This document shows, piece after piece, positions 1 through 8,987 of a stretch of DNA of 64,000 bases. This stretch comes from an uncultured Gammaproteobacteria bacterium. Lineage in GTDB: Bacteria; Pseudomonadota; Gammaproteobacteria; PS1; Pseudothioglobaceae. The notes beneath the pieces were generated by a model. It was not told the origin of the DNA. It worked only from the letters and a program-made list of their open reading frames with translations, and searched no databases. The stretch is taken from assembly GCA_902512305.1 (NCBI GenBank), contig CABXIU010000007.1, positions 1 through 64,000 of the forward strand, read 5' to 3'. How positions within the stretch are numbered: the first letter of the stretch is position 1; the number at the start of each line of letters is the position of its first letter. Made by a program: the position numbers and the translations under genes.

Positions 1-6
1 AAATTT

Positions 7-264
7 ATGGGAAGTTTTATGATTTACAAAGAGCTTTGTAAATTCAAACAAAAACCCATTAAAAATCGAATTGAGAAGCTAATTAATCCAGAATCTAGAA
101 CAATTGAAAAGAATACTCTTCACGAAACTCTTAATTCAATATATCCATTCATTGATGACCATTTAGCAATAAAAGATATTTCAAAATTCGAGGACTACCG
201 TAGGAATTACCCTGATCGTTTTGAATGGAGACATTTTAAAACTCGATTTGATATTGTGAACTAA
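7..264 (+). CDS. hypothetical protein, probably C-terminal part of a gene starting upstream of the window
   Basis: ORF track; frame open to the window edge; no family recognised. Confidence 0.4.
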   Translation: MGSFMIYKELCKFKQKPIKNRIEKLINPESRTIEKNTLHETLNSIYPFIDDHLAIKDISKFEDYRRNYPDRFEWRHFKTRFDIVN

Positions 265-282
265 AGTTATTTATATTGCTCT

Positions 283-380
283 AAGTCCAAATTTCGTTTG
301 ATGTGTGAGGGAGGGTGTATAAATGTATCCGTTATTGCGCTAGGCTCCCCCACCCGTTCCTTCAAAGTCAGTATATATAT
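283..380. repeat. Copy 1 of a ~98-nt dispersed element (conserved arms, variable centre)
   Basis: aagtccaaatttcgtttgatgtgtgagggagggtgt ... ggctccccc ... ccttcaaagtcagtatatatat; matches copy 2 at 8892-8987. Confidence 0.85.
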
Positions 381-414
381 GAGAGGGAAAGACTCAAAAG
401 TTCACAGTGTTATG

Positions 415-2103
415 TTACACACCATACTTTGCTTGTAAATTGGCTTCTAATAGTACCTTTGTGTATGCGTGTTTCGGTGCGCGAATGACATTCTCGGTAG
501 TTCCAGTTTCGACTATTTCGCCGTGATACATAATCACCATACGATCTGCCAAATGTCTGACGACATGAAGGTTGTGAGTAATAATCAGAATTGACAATGA
601 CATACTTTCGCGTAATTCTGCAAGCAGATTGAATATCTCTCCCTGAATAGACACATCAAGGCCTGCAGTTGGTTCGTCAGCAATAATCATTTTTGGACGC
701 AATGCCAAAGCACGAGCCACTCCTACGCGCCTAGCCTGACCACCGGACATCTCATGAGGATAACGATCCACGAAATCCGCTGACAACCCCACCAATTCCA
801 ACAGATGGATAGCCTCGTCTCGTAAATTAAGACCACTTGCTTTTTCCGAAACGATCAAAGGTTCAATCACCGAAGTTCCAACCGGCATACGAGGGTTAAG
901 GCTCCCGATTGGATCTTGCATCATCAATGACATTTCATTGCGGAACGAGCGCATATCTGCATTTGTGATGGACAACAAGTCAGTTCCATCAAAGTATATT
1001 TCACCTTTTTCAGATGGTACAAGGCGAAATGCTGCGCGGGCCAGTGTGGATTTACCCGATCCACTTTCACCAATCAGTGCAACAGTTTCACCGGGTGCAA
1101 TATCTAGAGAGGCTGTTTTCACAGCTTCAACTCTTTGTTTCGGCTTTCCAGTTAGTATATCAATTAGGCTACGCGGTTTACGGAAAGTAACATCAAGGTG
1201 GCGAATTGACAGGAGCGGGCGCGATTTATTGTTGATCCGCTTGCGATCTGTTTCAGGATCAGCCAGTTCTTTTAAACCTAAATTAAACATGATTGGAAGT
1301 CGGCGGCATTTTTCTTCAATCCTCGAAGGATCACAAGTCAAAAGGTTACTAGTGTATTTGTCAGAAGGGTTTGAAAAAACCTCTGATACCGTTCCACATT
1401 CTTTAATATCACCTTGGTGCATGACCGTGACATCATCACAAAGCTCTTCCACAACTGTTAAGTGGTGGGTCACAAACAACATTGAACAACCGATATCTTT
1501 TTGTAATTCCTTCAGAAGTTGAACAATCTCAACTTCAAGGGTTGCATCCAACGCAGTGGTAGCCTCATCTGTGATCAGCAGTTTTGGTCTAGCCATAATT
1601 GCCATGGCGATGCAAACTCTCTGTTTTTGTCCACCAGACAGCTCGTGGGGGTACATACTTAGACGAGCTTGTGCCTGGGGCATTCTAACTTGTTCAAGTG
1701 CCGCTAAAGCATTCGCTAGCTTTTCAGTGGTGCTCTGTTCGCTGAAATGTTGGATATCCAACATTTGTTTGCCAATTCGAAGAGTTGGGTTTAATGCACT
1801 CATCGGATCTTGGGACACATAGGCTAGATCTTTTCCTCGTATTTTTCCCCAATCTTGTGCCGTAAAAGATAGCAGATTGCGACCATCGAAATGAATTGAT
1901 CCATGTGAAATTTGTGCCGCGTAGGGAAGAAGGCCGATGATTGCATTTGCAAGGGTGGATTTACCACTGCCACTTTCGCCAACTAGGCCCATTATTCTGC
2001 CACGACTGATATCCATCGTTACATTATTGACGGCAGTGTGAGATCCAAATTTAATAGCTAAGTCATTGATTTCAATAAGAGGAGTATGTTCAGTCATTTT
2101 CAA
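415..2103 (-). CDS. Dipeptide/oligopeptide-type ABC transporter, fused double ATP-binding protein (DppD-DppF-like)
   Basis: Two Walker A motifs (GESGSGKST twice) and two LSGGQ-type signatures (ELSGGQKQR, EMSGGQARR). Confidence 0.93.
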   Translation of the reverse strand: MKMTEHTPLIEINDLAIKFGSHTAVNNVTMDISRGRIMGLVGESGSGKSTLANAIIGLLPYAAQISHGSIHFDGRNLLSFTAQDWGKIRGKDLAYVSQDPMSALNPTLRIGKQMLDIQHFSEQSTTEKLANALAALEQVRMPQAQARLSMYPHELSGGQKQRVCIAMAIMARPKLLITDEATTALDATLEVEIVQLLKELQKDIGCSMLFVTHHLTVVEELCDDVTVMHQGDIKECGTVSEVFSNPSDKYTSNLLTCDPSRIEEKCRRLPIMFNLGLKELADPETDRKRINNKSRPLLSIRHLDVTFRKPRSLIDILTGKPKQRVEAVKTASLDIAPGETVALIGESGSGKSTLARAAFRLVPSEKGEIYFDGTDLLSITNADMRSFRNEMSLMMQDPIGSLNPRMPVGTSVIEPLIVSEKASGLNLRDEAIHLLELVGLSADFVDRYPHEMSGGQARRVGVARALALRPKMIIADEPTAGLDVSIQGEIFNLLAELRESMSLSILIITHNLHVVRHLADRMVIMYHGEIVETGTTENVIRAPKHAYTKVLLEANLQAKYGV

Positions 2104-2105
2104 AC

Positions 2106-2978
2106 CTATCTGCGGAGTTTCGGATCAAGTATATCGCGCAACCTTTCCCCAAGTGTTGTGAAGGCGACTGTTGTCAGGATAAGCGGCAAGCCTGCTGAAA
2201 TGACAATCCAAGGTGTGTTACGAATAAACGAAAAGCCGTCATTCAAGATGGTACCCCAACTTGGTGTAGGGGGGCGAACGCCAAGACCAAGAAAGCTCAA
2301 ACCTGCTTCTACACCAATAACAAGCGGAATGTCCATGCTGGCAACAATCATGACCGGACCGATCACATTAGGAAAAATATGCCTCATCAAGATCCGGGGT
2401 AATCTTGTACCCATTGCCCGCTGAGCTTCAATGTATTCCATACTACGAAGCGACAGGACTTGGGTGCGCACCAGTCGTGCGTATGATGGAAAGGTCGAGA
2501 TGACGACAATCCCAATAATCGTATTTATGCTGGGGCCAAACAATGCGATCACTGCTAATGCAAACATGAGTGTTGGAAAAGAGCGGACGGTATCAAAAAT
2601 CAACAACATAGACCAATCAATCCAGCGACTTGTAAAGGCAGCGATCATTCCTAGAAAAATACCGATTGCTAGAGAAATCGACACAGCCGTGACCGCGAGG
2701 TAGCTAGCAACTTTAGTGCCAACCAACAGGCGGGAAAACACGTCGCGACCCACTTGGTCGGTTCCAAGCCAATGCGCAGAACTTGGTCCTTGCAGTTTGG
2801 CTCGTATATCCAGTTTGATGGGGTCGTATGGTGCAATCCAATCACCTGTGATGCCGACCACAAAAAATGCGGTAACAATAATGACACTGAACAAACCAAG
2901 AGGTGTTGAGCACAATTTTCTAATGACATTTCTAACCCGAGTCAGACCTGTGTGTTTGTTTGTTCTCTGTGCCATCAA
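2106..2978 (-). CDS. Peptide-type ABC transporter permease (DppC-like)
   Basis: DppC-like N-terminus (HWLGTDQVGRDVFSRLLVGTKVA) and EAA loop; overlaps the upstream permease by 4 bp. Confidence 0.92.
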   Translation of the reverse strand: MMAQRTNKHTGLTRVRNVIRKLCSTPLGLFSVIIVTAFFVVGITGDWIAPYDPIKLDIRAKLQGPSSAHWLGTDQVGRDVFSRLLVGTKVASYLAVTAVSISLAIGIFLGMIAAFTSRWIDWSMLLIFDTVRSFPTLMFALAVIALFGPSINTIIGIVVISTFPSYARLVRTQVLSLRSMEYIEAQRAMGTRLPRILMRHIFPNVIGPVMIVASMDIPLVIGVEAGLSFLGLGVRPPTPSWGTILNDGFSFIRNTPWIVISAGLPLILTTVAFTTLGERLRDILDPKLRR

Positions 2979-3910
2979 TTTTCGTCCTTTGTACGGGGAT
3001 CAAGCATCACATTCAGCAGATCAGAAATAGTGGTGGCAGTTACGATGAACACCGTACTCGCCAAAACTGTCCCCATAACAACAGGATAGTTTCGGCTTAT
3101 AACTGCATCGTACATCAGCTTTCCGATTCCAGGGCGGGAAAAGACTATCTCGACGATGACCGCACTCGATAGTATAAACCCGATGCTAACGCCTAATACA
3201 GTGATGGTGGCAGGTAAAGCCACGCGCAGCACATAAGCACGCAAGATACGTTGGTTTGGGATGCCAAAGGCACGGGCGGTTTTGACATGGTTTTGACCTA
3301 AAACTTCAATCATAGACGCCCGAACAAGTCGAGAAACATAACCGATCCATGTTAGTCCAATCGCAAGAGTAGGTAACACCAGATGCAACAGAATTTCCCA
3401 AAACCCTTCGCCAGCACCGATAGCAGGGAGAAGCTGGAGTGATACTGAAAAGAAAAGAATGAGGTAAAGGCCAATCACAATTGGTGGCACCGCAATCAGC
3501 GACACAGAAACCACACCGCTTGCCTTATCAAAAAACCCATCTCTGTGAACCGCTGCATAGGTTCCAATTGGGATACCTAAAAGCGTAACCAACAAGGTTG
3601 ATGCAACAAGCGACGCGGTGAAGGGAGCCTGTTCAATAAGAATACCCAAAACTGGACGGTTAGACGTCAAATCTACACCCAGATCGCCCTGCATTAGTCC
3701 AGAAAAAAAGTAATAGACTTGCACAATGAATGCATCGTTCAGATGCAACCGTTCCCGAAGCGCCTCTTTCAGTTCTGGTGTTGCACGAGGACCCAGCATC
3801 ACATTGGCTGGATCGCCTGGTACAAATTGTATCATGACAAAAAGCGCCGTGACAGCAAGAATAATAATCAGAATAGAGACTATTATTCTTTGAATAGCAT
3901 AAGCTAACAA
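2975..3910 (-). CDS. Peptide-type ABC transporter permease (DppB-like), TTG start
   Basis: FVPGDPANVMLGPRATPE and C-terminal VEIVFSRPGIGKLMYDAV typical of DppB. Confidence 0.92.
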   Translation of the reverse strand: MLAYAIQRIIVSILIIILAVTALFVMIQFVPGDPANVMLGPRATPELKEALRERLHLNDAFIVQVYYFFSGLMQGDLGVDLTSNRPVLGILIEQAPFTASLVASTLLVTLLGIPIGTYAAVHRDGFFDKASGVVSVSLIAVPPIVIGLYLILFFSVSLQLLPAIGAGEGFWEILLHLVLPTLAIGLTWIGYVSRLVRASMIEVLGQNHVKTARAFGIPNQRILRAYVLRVALPATITVLGVSIGFILSSAVIVEIVFSRPGIGKLMYDAVISRNYPVVMGTVLASTVFIVTATTISDLLNVMLDPRTKDEN

Positions 3911-4047
3911 GTCAAATTTCTCCCATTCATCGGTTCATTGTATCATGACAAAAAGCGCCGTGACATCGAGAATAATAATCAGAATAGAGACTATTATTCT
4001 TTGAATAGCATAAGCCAACACGTCAAATTTATCCCGTTAATCGGTTC
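3826..4047. repeat. 111-bp direct tandem duplication (3826-3936 and 3937-4047)
   Basis: attgtatcatgacaaaaagcgccgtgaca...cggttc occurs twice at an exact 111-bp offset with only a few mismatches. Confidence 0.95.
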
Positions 4048-6091
4048 AAAATCCTTTTCTGGGAATACGCTCATCCCAGCGTCGGCAACAGATCTCCTTG
4101 CCGTCCTCTAATGCTCGAACTTCGCCTCTCAGAAAGAACGCGTCTTGATCGCAGGTCATCGTCATTTTCCCAAAAGTTTCAACATCCCATCCATCACGTT
4201 TGTACCTCTTAGAGAACTGATAGTCGGCAGTGGCGCTATGGACATCCGTATTGCTGATTTCAAACTGATCTTGTGTGAAGCCAGAAATCATAAGATCAGA
4301 ACTGCTTAGATGCGTTTTTCCAAAATTATTGCGGATTGTGAGTGTTCGTTTGCCTGTAGTTAGATCTTCAAGAATGGTTCTACTAGGTAGATCAGGCTCC
4401 AGAACCGAAACCTTACTTGTCTCAGCAACTCGAGAGGGCTGAAATATGACCCGGTCGTCATCGCTTTGCTTTAATTCGACGTTTGGTAGAATAATCCGGC
4501 TACCTGCCAAATGCACTGTTAAATTATGCTTATCTGCCACAGGCCATGCTATTGGCCACATTGCATTTGAAACGGCAATCCTGAGTTTATGTCCTTTTAA
4601 AATACGGTAGGCCGTATCATTTAGGGTCAGTGAAATGCAATAACGTTCATCAGGCACAACTGATGCTTGAACTTCACGCCCATCGCGCTGTGCGAGGTTC
4701 ATGACACCATAGGTAATTAGAGTAGATGATCCGTCTTGTGCAACATCGCACAGGCGGACAGCCAACAATCCATTACCGGCATCGCTGCTCACTTCGAATT
4801 CAGCAGTAGTTGTTCCGATAATATCAAGTGGTACTTTTTGGATCGGCATATCAAAACATAAAGATCCAGCATCTTCATTGCGTTGATCACCAGGCATCTG
4901 CGCATTTCGAATATCTCCGTACCCTGGCATGTAATCCCCACTCATCATCCCAGTTGATTGAGGTGAATTTATTGACATTTGTCCCTGTGCAGGGCTATCT
5001 GAAGTTCCCTCAGGTGAAAGCCAAATCTCACGATACATTAGACTTTCATCAGGCCACGACTGGGCGTCAAGCCAAACACCATCACGCCAATTATGGCAGG
5101 GATCAACTGGGACATCTTCCTGACGGAATAAAGTCAGCATCGGTTCATCTTCTATTCCGTTCTCGATGCCTTTTAACCAGCGATCGAACCAACGAAGCAT
5201 TTCATCTAGAAAATTAACACCTGGTCCGGGCATTGCCCGATTTGGGTAAAGATGCGACCATGGTCCAATCAGACCTTTACGGGTTGAGGTAAGATTTTTC
5301 ATCAGACGCATCACGGTGTTGGGCCAGCAATCTGTCCAACCGGAGACCGCATAGACGGGAATTTTGATGCGGCTATAATCCGTACAAACTGAGCCTTGCA
5401 ACCAATAGTCGTCGCGTTGTTGGTGTTCGAGCCATGTCTTCATGAATAAAGGTGGTTCTTCGAGACGTTTCATCCACGCATCCCGCCATTCATTACCATA
5501 GATTACAGGATCAGGCGGGCGGCCGTTCAAAGCAAACATGACACCACCCCAACCAATTGTTTCGCCAGCTAAACCACCAACGAAATAAGCCCCATCATCA
5601 TAATAACGGTCAACGGAAGCTCCGACGGGCACAATAGCTTTCAGTGCAGGCGGTCGATGTGTTGCTAGTTGGAGCGAGGTGATTCCTCCCCAAGACAAGC
5701 CAAACATACCAACATTGCCGTTACTCCAAATTTGTTTTGACAGCCAATCAATAATCTCCAGACCATCTTGCTGTTCAATCGGCAGGTATTCATCTAGCTG
5801 AATACCTTCAGAATCGCCAGATCCTCGCATGTCAACACGAACACAGACATAGCCGTGACCTGCAAGATAAGCGTGTTGCTCTTCATCCCGGATGCGAGTG
5901 TCATCACGCTTTCTATAAGGAATATATTCTAGGATTGAAGGAAATATCTCAGTTCTACTTGCAACTGGTTTCCAAATCCTTGCGGCAAGACGTGTGCCAT
6001 CTGAGATTGGAATATAAATTTCCTCGTCGATGACTTGATAAGGGAGATCGGATAAAGAAACTTCAATGGGAGGATAACTGTCAGAAAACAT
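4046..6091 (-). CDS. CocE/NonD family (X-Pro dipeptidyl-peptidase S15-like) hydrolase
   Basis: RVDMRGSGDSEG and nucleophile elbow GLSWGGITS; overall CocE architecture. Confidence 0.9.
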   Translation of the reverse strand: MFSDSYPPIEVSLSDLPYQVIDEEIYIPISDGTRLAARIWKPVASRTEIFPSILEYIPYRKRDDTRIRDEEQHAYLAGHGYVCVRVDMRGSGDSEGIQLDEYLPIEQQDGLEIIDWLSKQIWSNGNVGMFGLSWGGITSLQLATHRPPALKAIVPVGASVDRYYDDGAYFVGGLAGETIGWGGVMFALNGRPPDPVIYGNEWRDAWMKRLEEPPLFMKTWLEHQQRDDYWLQGSVCTDYSRIKIPVYAVSGWTDCWPNTVMRLMKNLTSTRKGLIGPWSHLYPNRAMPGPGVNFLDEMLRWFDRWLKGIENGIEDEPMLTLFRQEDVPVDPCHNWRDGVWLDAQSWPDESLMYREIWLSPEGTSDSPAQGQMSINSPQSTGMMSGDYMPGYGDIRNAQMPGDQRNEDAGSLCFDMPIQKVPLDIIGTTTAEFEVSSDAGNGLLAVRLCDVAQDGSSTLITYGVMNLAQRDGREVQASVVPDERYCISLTLNDTAYRILKGHKLRIAVSNAMWPIAWPVADKHNLTVHLAGSRIILPNVELKQSDDDRVIFQPSRVAETSKVSVLEPDLPSRTILEDLTTGKRTLTIRNNFGKTHLSSSDLMISGFTQDQFEISNTDVHSATADYQFSKRYKRDGWDVETFGKMTMTCDQDAFFLRGEVRALEDGKEICCRRWDERIPRKGF

Positions 6092-6122
6092 AAATCTTTT
6101 CTTTGTGTTAAAAAATTAAAAG

Positions 6123-6153
6123 CTTGCTGGCGAAGTAAGGCTCCGCCAGCAAG
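6123..6153 (-). terminator. Intergenic hairpin with T-rich tail downstream of the substrate-binding protein gene (partial terminator / mRNA stabiliser)
   Basis: Perfect 10-bp stem cttgctggcg/cgccagcaag; minus strand continues into ttttaatttttt. Confidence 0.7.
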
Positions 6154-6164
6154 GGGTATACATC

Positions 6165-7700
6165 TTAGTTCGCAGTTGCGAAGTCTTGCAGTTTGTAGTC
6201 GCCATTCGGCATCAAGCCTGGGTTGATCGACGATTTGTAAACCCGCGCTAAAGGTGGATGGATCAGCCAGACAAAGGAATGCGATTCATCCATCAGCTTC
6301 TGCATTTGCTCGTACATTTCAGCACGCTTGCCAAAATCAGTTTCTGACAATGCTGCGTAATGTAGTTTCTCGTATTCAGCATTTTTGAACCATTCCCAGT
6401 TCCAGATGCCAGCTTGTCCTTCAAGGAACCACTGGGTAGACCATGCTGGATCTGGCGGGCTAGTGAAAGTTTTAAGCGTCATCTGCATATTGACACCTTT
6501 TTCGTCACCTAAACTCCAAAACGTTCCACTTTCATGCACGTTAAGTTGAAGATTCACACCAATTTCTGCCAGATTCGACTGAATAATTAGAGCTGCAGTC
6601 TGTTCATCTGTTGAATTCTGAAGTTCCAACTCAAGATTAAGCGAAGTGATACCTGCATCTGCAAGTAATGCTTTTGCACCTGCGACATCACGTGGTGGTT
6701 GTGCCTCTTCGCTGTGGCCAATAAGACCAGGAGCGACAAGTCCCGTTGAGCGTTCTGGGATGCCAAAGTAAGCTCCTTCAATAATCGCCTCAACATCAAT
6801 TGCTTTTTTAATCGCTTCGCGAACCCGCGCGTCCTTCAAATTTGTATTTTCCGCATTAAGACCAAGCCAAAAATAATCAGCACTTGGACGGACTTCAAGA
6901 AGCTCATCATCAGACAAAGACGCTTGCATACCTGGGACAGAACTTATGGCTACTTGGGTAATATCGACTTGACCTGCCTTAAACGCAACTTCTGCTAATT
7001 TTGGATCATTTATAGGAATCAGCTCAAGGCGATCAAAAGCAGGGGCTTCACCGTTCCAACCATCATGTGCTACAAGGACTGTACGTTGGCCTTGCTCCCA
7101 ACTTTCAATTTTATATGGCCCTGCAGTTACTTTAGGATCGGTCGTAAACTTACCGCCCATTTCTTCCATCGCCTTCTTGCTCAGGATAGCACCTCCCGTG
7201 TAGGGTAAAGTACTCCACCAGATTGGAGCGAATGGCTCTTTTAAGTGGATTAGTCCAGAATATTTGTCGAGCACCTCGACATCTTTTAGAGGCGACCAAT
7301 CACCAGCATTTGGTGCGGCAAGGTCTTCATTTAGGAAGCGCTCGAAAGAATATTCTACATCCTCGGCCGACACCTCGCCATATCCATTCGTCCACATGAG
7401 GCCTGGCTTGAGAGTGAACTTGATAGTTAGTTCGTCGATCTGCTCAATGCTTTCGGCAGATGAAAGCTGCCACTCCCAGTTTTTACTGGATTTAAACTCG
7501 ATGAGCTTAGGATAAATCGCGTGAATGACGTTTCGATCCGATTGACTTGCCCAGAAAGCTGGATCCAATTGTCCAAAATCAGATTGAACCTGAATCTTTA
7601 ACTCAGCAGCATAAGTTGGTACACTGACTGCCAAACACATAGCTATTCCAACGGAAAGGATCGACCTTGTCGTAAAATTTAGAATGTTATTAATTTTCAT
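6165..7700 (-). CDS. ABC transporter substrate-binding protein, family 5 (peptide/nickel type)
   Basis: Signal peptide followed by SBP_bac_5 features (WTNGYGEVSAEDVEYSFERFL, VREAIKKAID). Confidence 0.92.
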   Translation of the reverse strand: MKINNILNFTTRSILSVGIAMCLAVSVPTYAAELKIQVQSDFGQLDPAFWASQSDRNVIHAIYPKLIEFKSSKNWEWQLSSAESIEQIDELTIKFTLKPGLMWTNGYGEVSAEDVEYSFERFLNEDLAAPNAGDWSPLKDVEVLDKYSGLIHLKEPFAPIWWSTLPYTGGAILSKKAMEEMGGKFTTDPKVTAGPYKIESWEQGQRTVLVAHDGWNGEAPAFDRLELIPINDPKLAEVAFKAGQVDITQVAISSVPGMQASLSDDELLEVRPSADYFWLGLNAENTNLKDARVREAIKKAIDVEAIIEGAYFGIPERSTGLVAPGLIGHSEEAQPPRDVAGAKALLADAGITSLNLELELQNSTDEQTAALIIQSNLAEIGVNLQLNVHESGTFWSLGDEKGVNMQMTLKTFTSPPDPAWSTQWFLEGQAGIWNWEWFKNAEYEKLHYAALSETDFGKRAEMYEQMQKLMDESHSFVWLIHPPLARVYKSSINPGLMPNGDYKLQDFATAN

Positions 7701-7874
7701 TTTTTCTCCTTTTTTTAATAATTGATAACTAATTAAAAGACCATCAATTGAATAAGCTTTTGTAGACTTAAAGTAATTTAAACTACAATCTCGAAAAAAT
7801 AGTCTTTATTTAACTTACCTAAAAGAGAATACATCAAAATTGATAATTTTATAATTTCGCATTAATAAAATACT

Positions 7875-7919
7875 TGAAGCACAATCATAAAAAAAGTGCT
7901 TCACTATGCTTCACTTTTT
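7875..7919. promoter_or_regulatory. Cluster of three TGAAGCA-type motifs with alternative hairpins
   Basis: tgaagcac (7875-7882), gtgcttca (7896-7903), and tgcttcac from 7907; also aaaaagtg/cacttttt (7891-7898/7912-7919). Confidence 0.5.
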
Positions 7920-8010
7920 ATAAATAATAAAATTTTCCAGCGTAATTACTTTGCCGAATGTGAACAGTATTTTTGAAAGTCGAGAAAAATTAAACTAAAG
8001 TAATAGAGTT

Positions 8011-8838
8011 CTAGTTATCGTAGGCCTTTAACATTTTTTCCGGATTATTTATTTCATTTTCGATTCTCGCTTTGATATTAGAATCAATCGACTTGCTATT
8101 TAATTTAAATAAACCACAACCCCTCAATACTTCTCTGATATTGATTTGCTTACCTAAATATTTGAATTCAATTCTCATTGCAGCCGGCACACGAGAATTT
8201 TTGCTACCTACACCCATTGAGACTCCTGATAGCGAATCTACAATATTCATATAACTGGGGCATAAGACTGTGTGATGGATAACATTATGAGTTAGCACTT
8301 CAACTTCAGTAATAAAGATTCGATCACCTAGAAAAAACACAGTTCCATTGTATTTAAATCGGCTTGGTTGAATACCCCCATTTTCTTTGTCCCATAGATG
8401 CTCAATACTTGTTGAGTAAAAATTATTCTCATACTGATAGATATGAATCAGGCTCCGATTTATATAGCCAGGATATTCAGGCGAATGAAAGTGGCTGTAG
8501 TAATAACCTTCGTAGCGTGACAAATCATTACTAAGGCTGGATATTGAATCAATAGTATTATTTAACTTAATCTTCCCAGGATTTGATTCCAACTGATGAC
8601 TTTTAGAAGCAATCAGACGGAATTCACTTGGTTTTAGGTTGAACTCTTCTTCCGACAATTGGAAATATTGACAAATTTTATTTAAATTATATTTTGAAGG
8701 ATAAATTTGACCACTTAAATACTTATTGAATTGCTGTCGATTAATCTCCATCTTTCGACAAACATGAGCTACCGAAATTTGTTTATTGGATACTGTACGT
8801 AAATTATTAAAAAAATTTTCGTGTGGCATAACCTTCAA
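8011..8838 (-). CDS. XRE-type helix-turn-helix regulator with an uncharacterized C-terminal domain
   Basis: N-terminal HTH ISVAHVCRKMEINRQQFNKYLSGQIYPSKYNLNKICQYF; remainder not recognised. Confidence 0.75.
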   Translation of the reverse strand: MKVMPHENFFNNLRTVSNKQISVAHVCRKMEINRQQFNKYLSGQIYPSKYNLNKICQYFQLSEEEFNLKPSEFRLIASKSHQLESNPGKIKLNNTIDSISSLSNDLSRYEGYYYSHFHSPEYPGYINRSLIHIYQYENNFYSTSIEHLWDKENGGIQPSRFKYNGTVFFLGDRIFITEVEVLTHNVIHHTVLCPSYMNIVDSLSGVSMGVGSKNSRVPAAMRIEFKYLGKQINIREVLRGCGLFKLNSKSIDSNIKARIENEINNPEKMLKAYDN

Positions 8839-8891
8839 GGAAAAGGTTTGATTAGTTTTTTCATACTATGATTGTATATCAACTTGGACTA

Positions 8892-8987
8892 AAGTCCAAA
8901 CTTCGTTTTATGTGTGAGGGAGGGTGTGTATATCTATCTCCGAGTTCGAGAGGGGCTCCCCCGTACCTTCAAAGTCAGTATATATAT
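8892..8987. repeat. Copy 2 of the ~97-nt dispersed element; right arm runs into the tauE-like 3' end
   Basis: aagtccaaacttcgttttatgtgtgagggagggtgt ... ggctccccc ... ccttcaaagtcagtatatatat. Confidence 0.85.

Noticed and set aside
283-380. Interpreting the flanking element as a tRNA, attC site or known riboswitch
   Set aside because: No cloverleaf, no attC R-box pair and no match to a riboswitch core I could recognise; left as an unassigned element.
938-1522. 194-aa plus-strand ORF antisense to the fused ABC ATPase
   Set aside because: Lies entirely within a strongly supported conserved gene on the other strand; no recognisable domain; shadow ORF.
4828-5217. 129-aa plus-strand ORF antisense to the CocE-like hydrolase
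   Set aside because: Shadow ORF within a conserved CDS.
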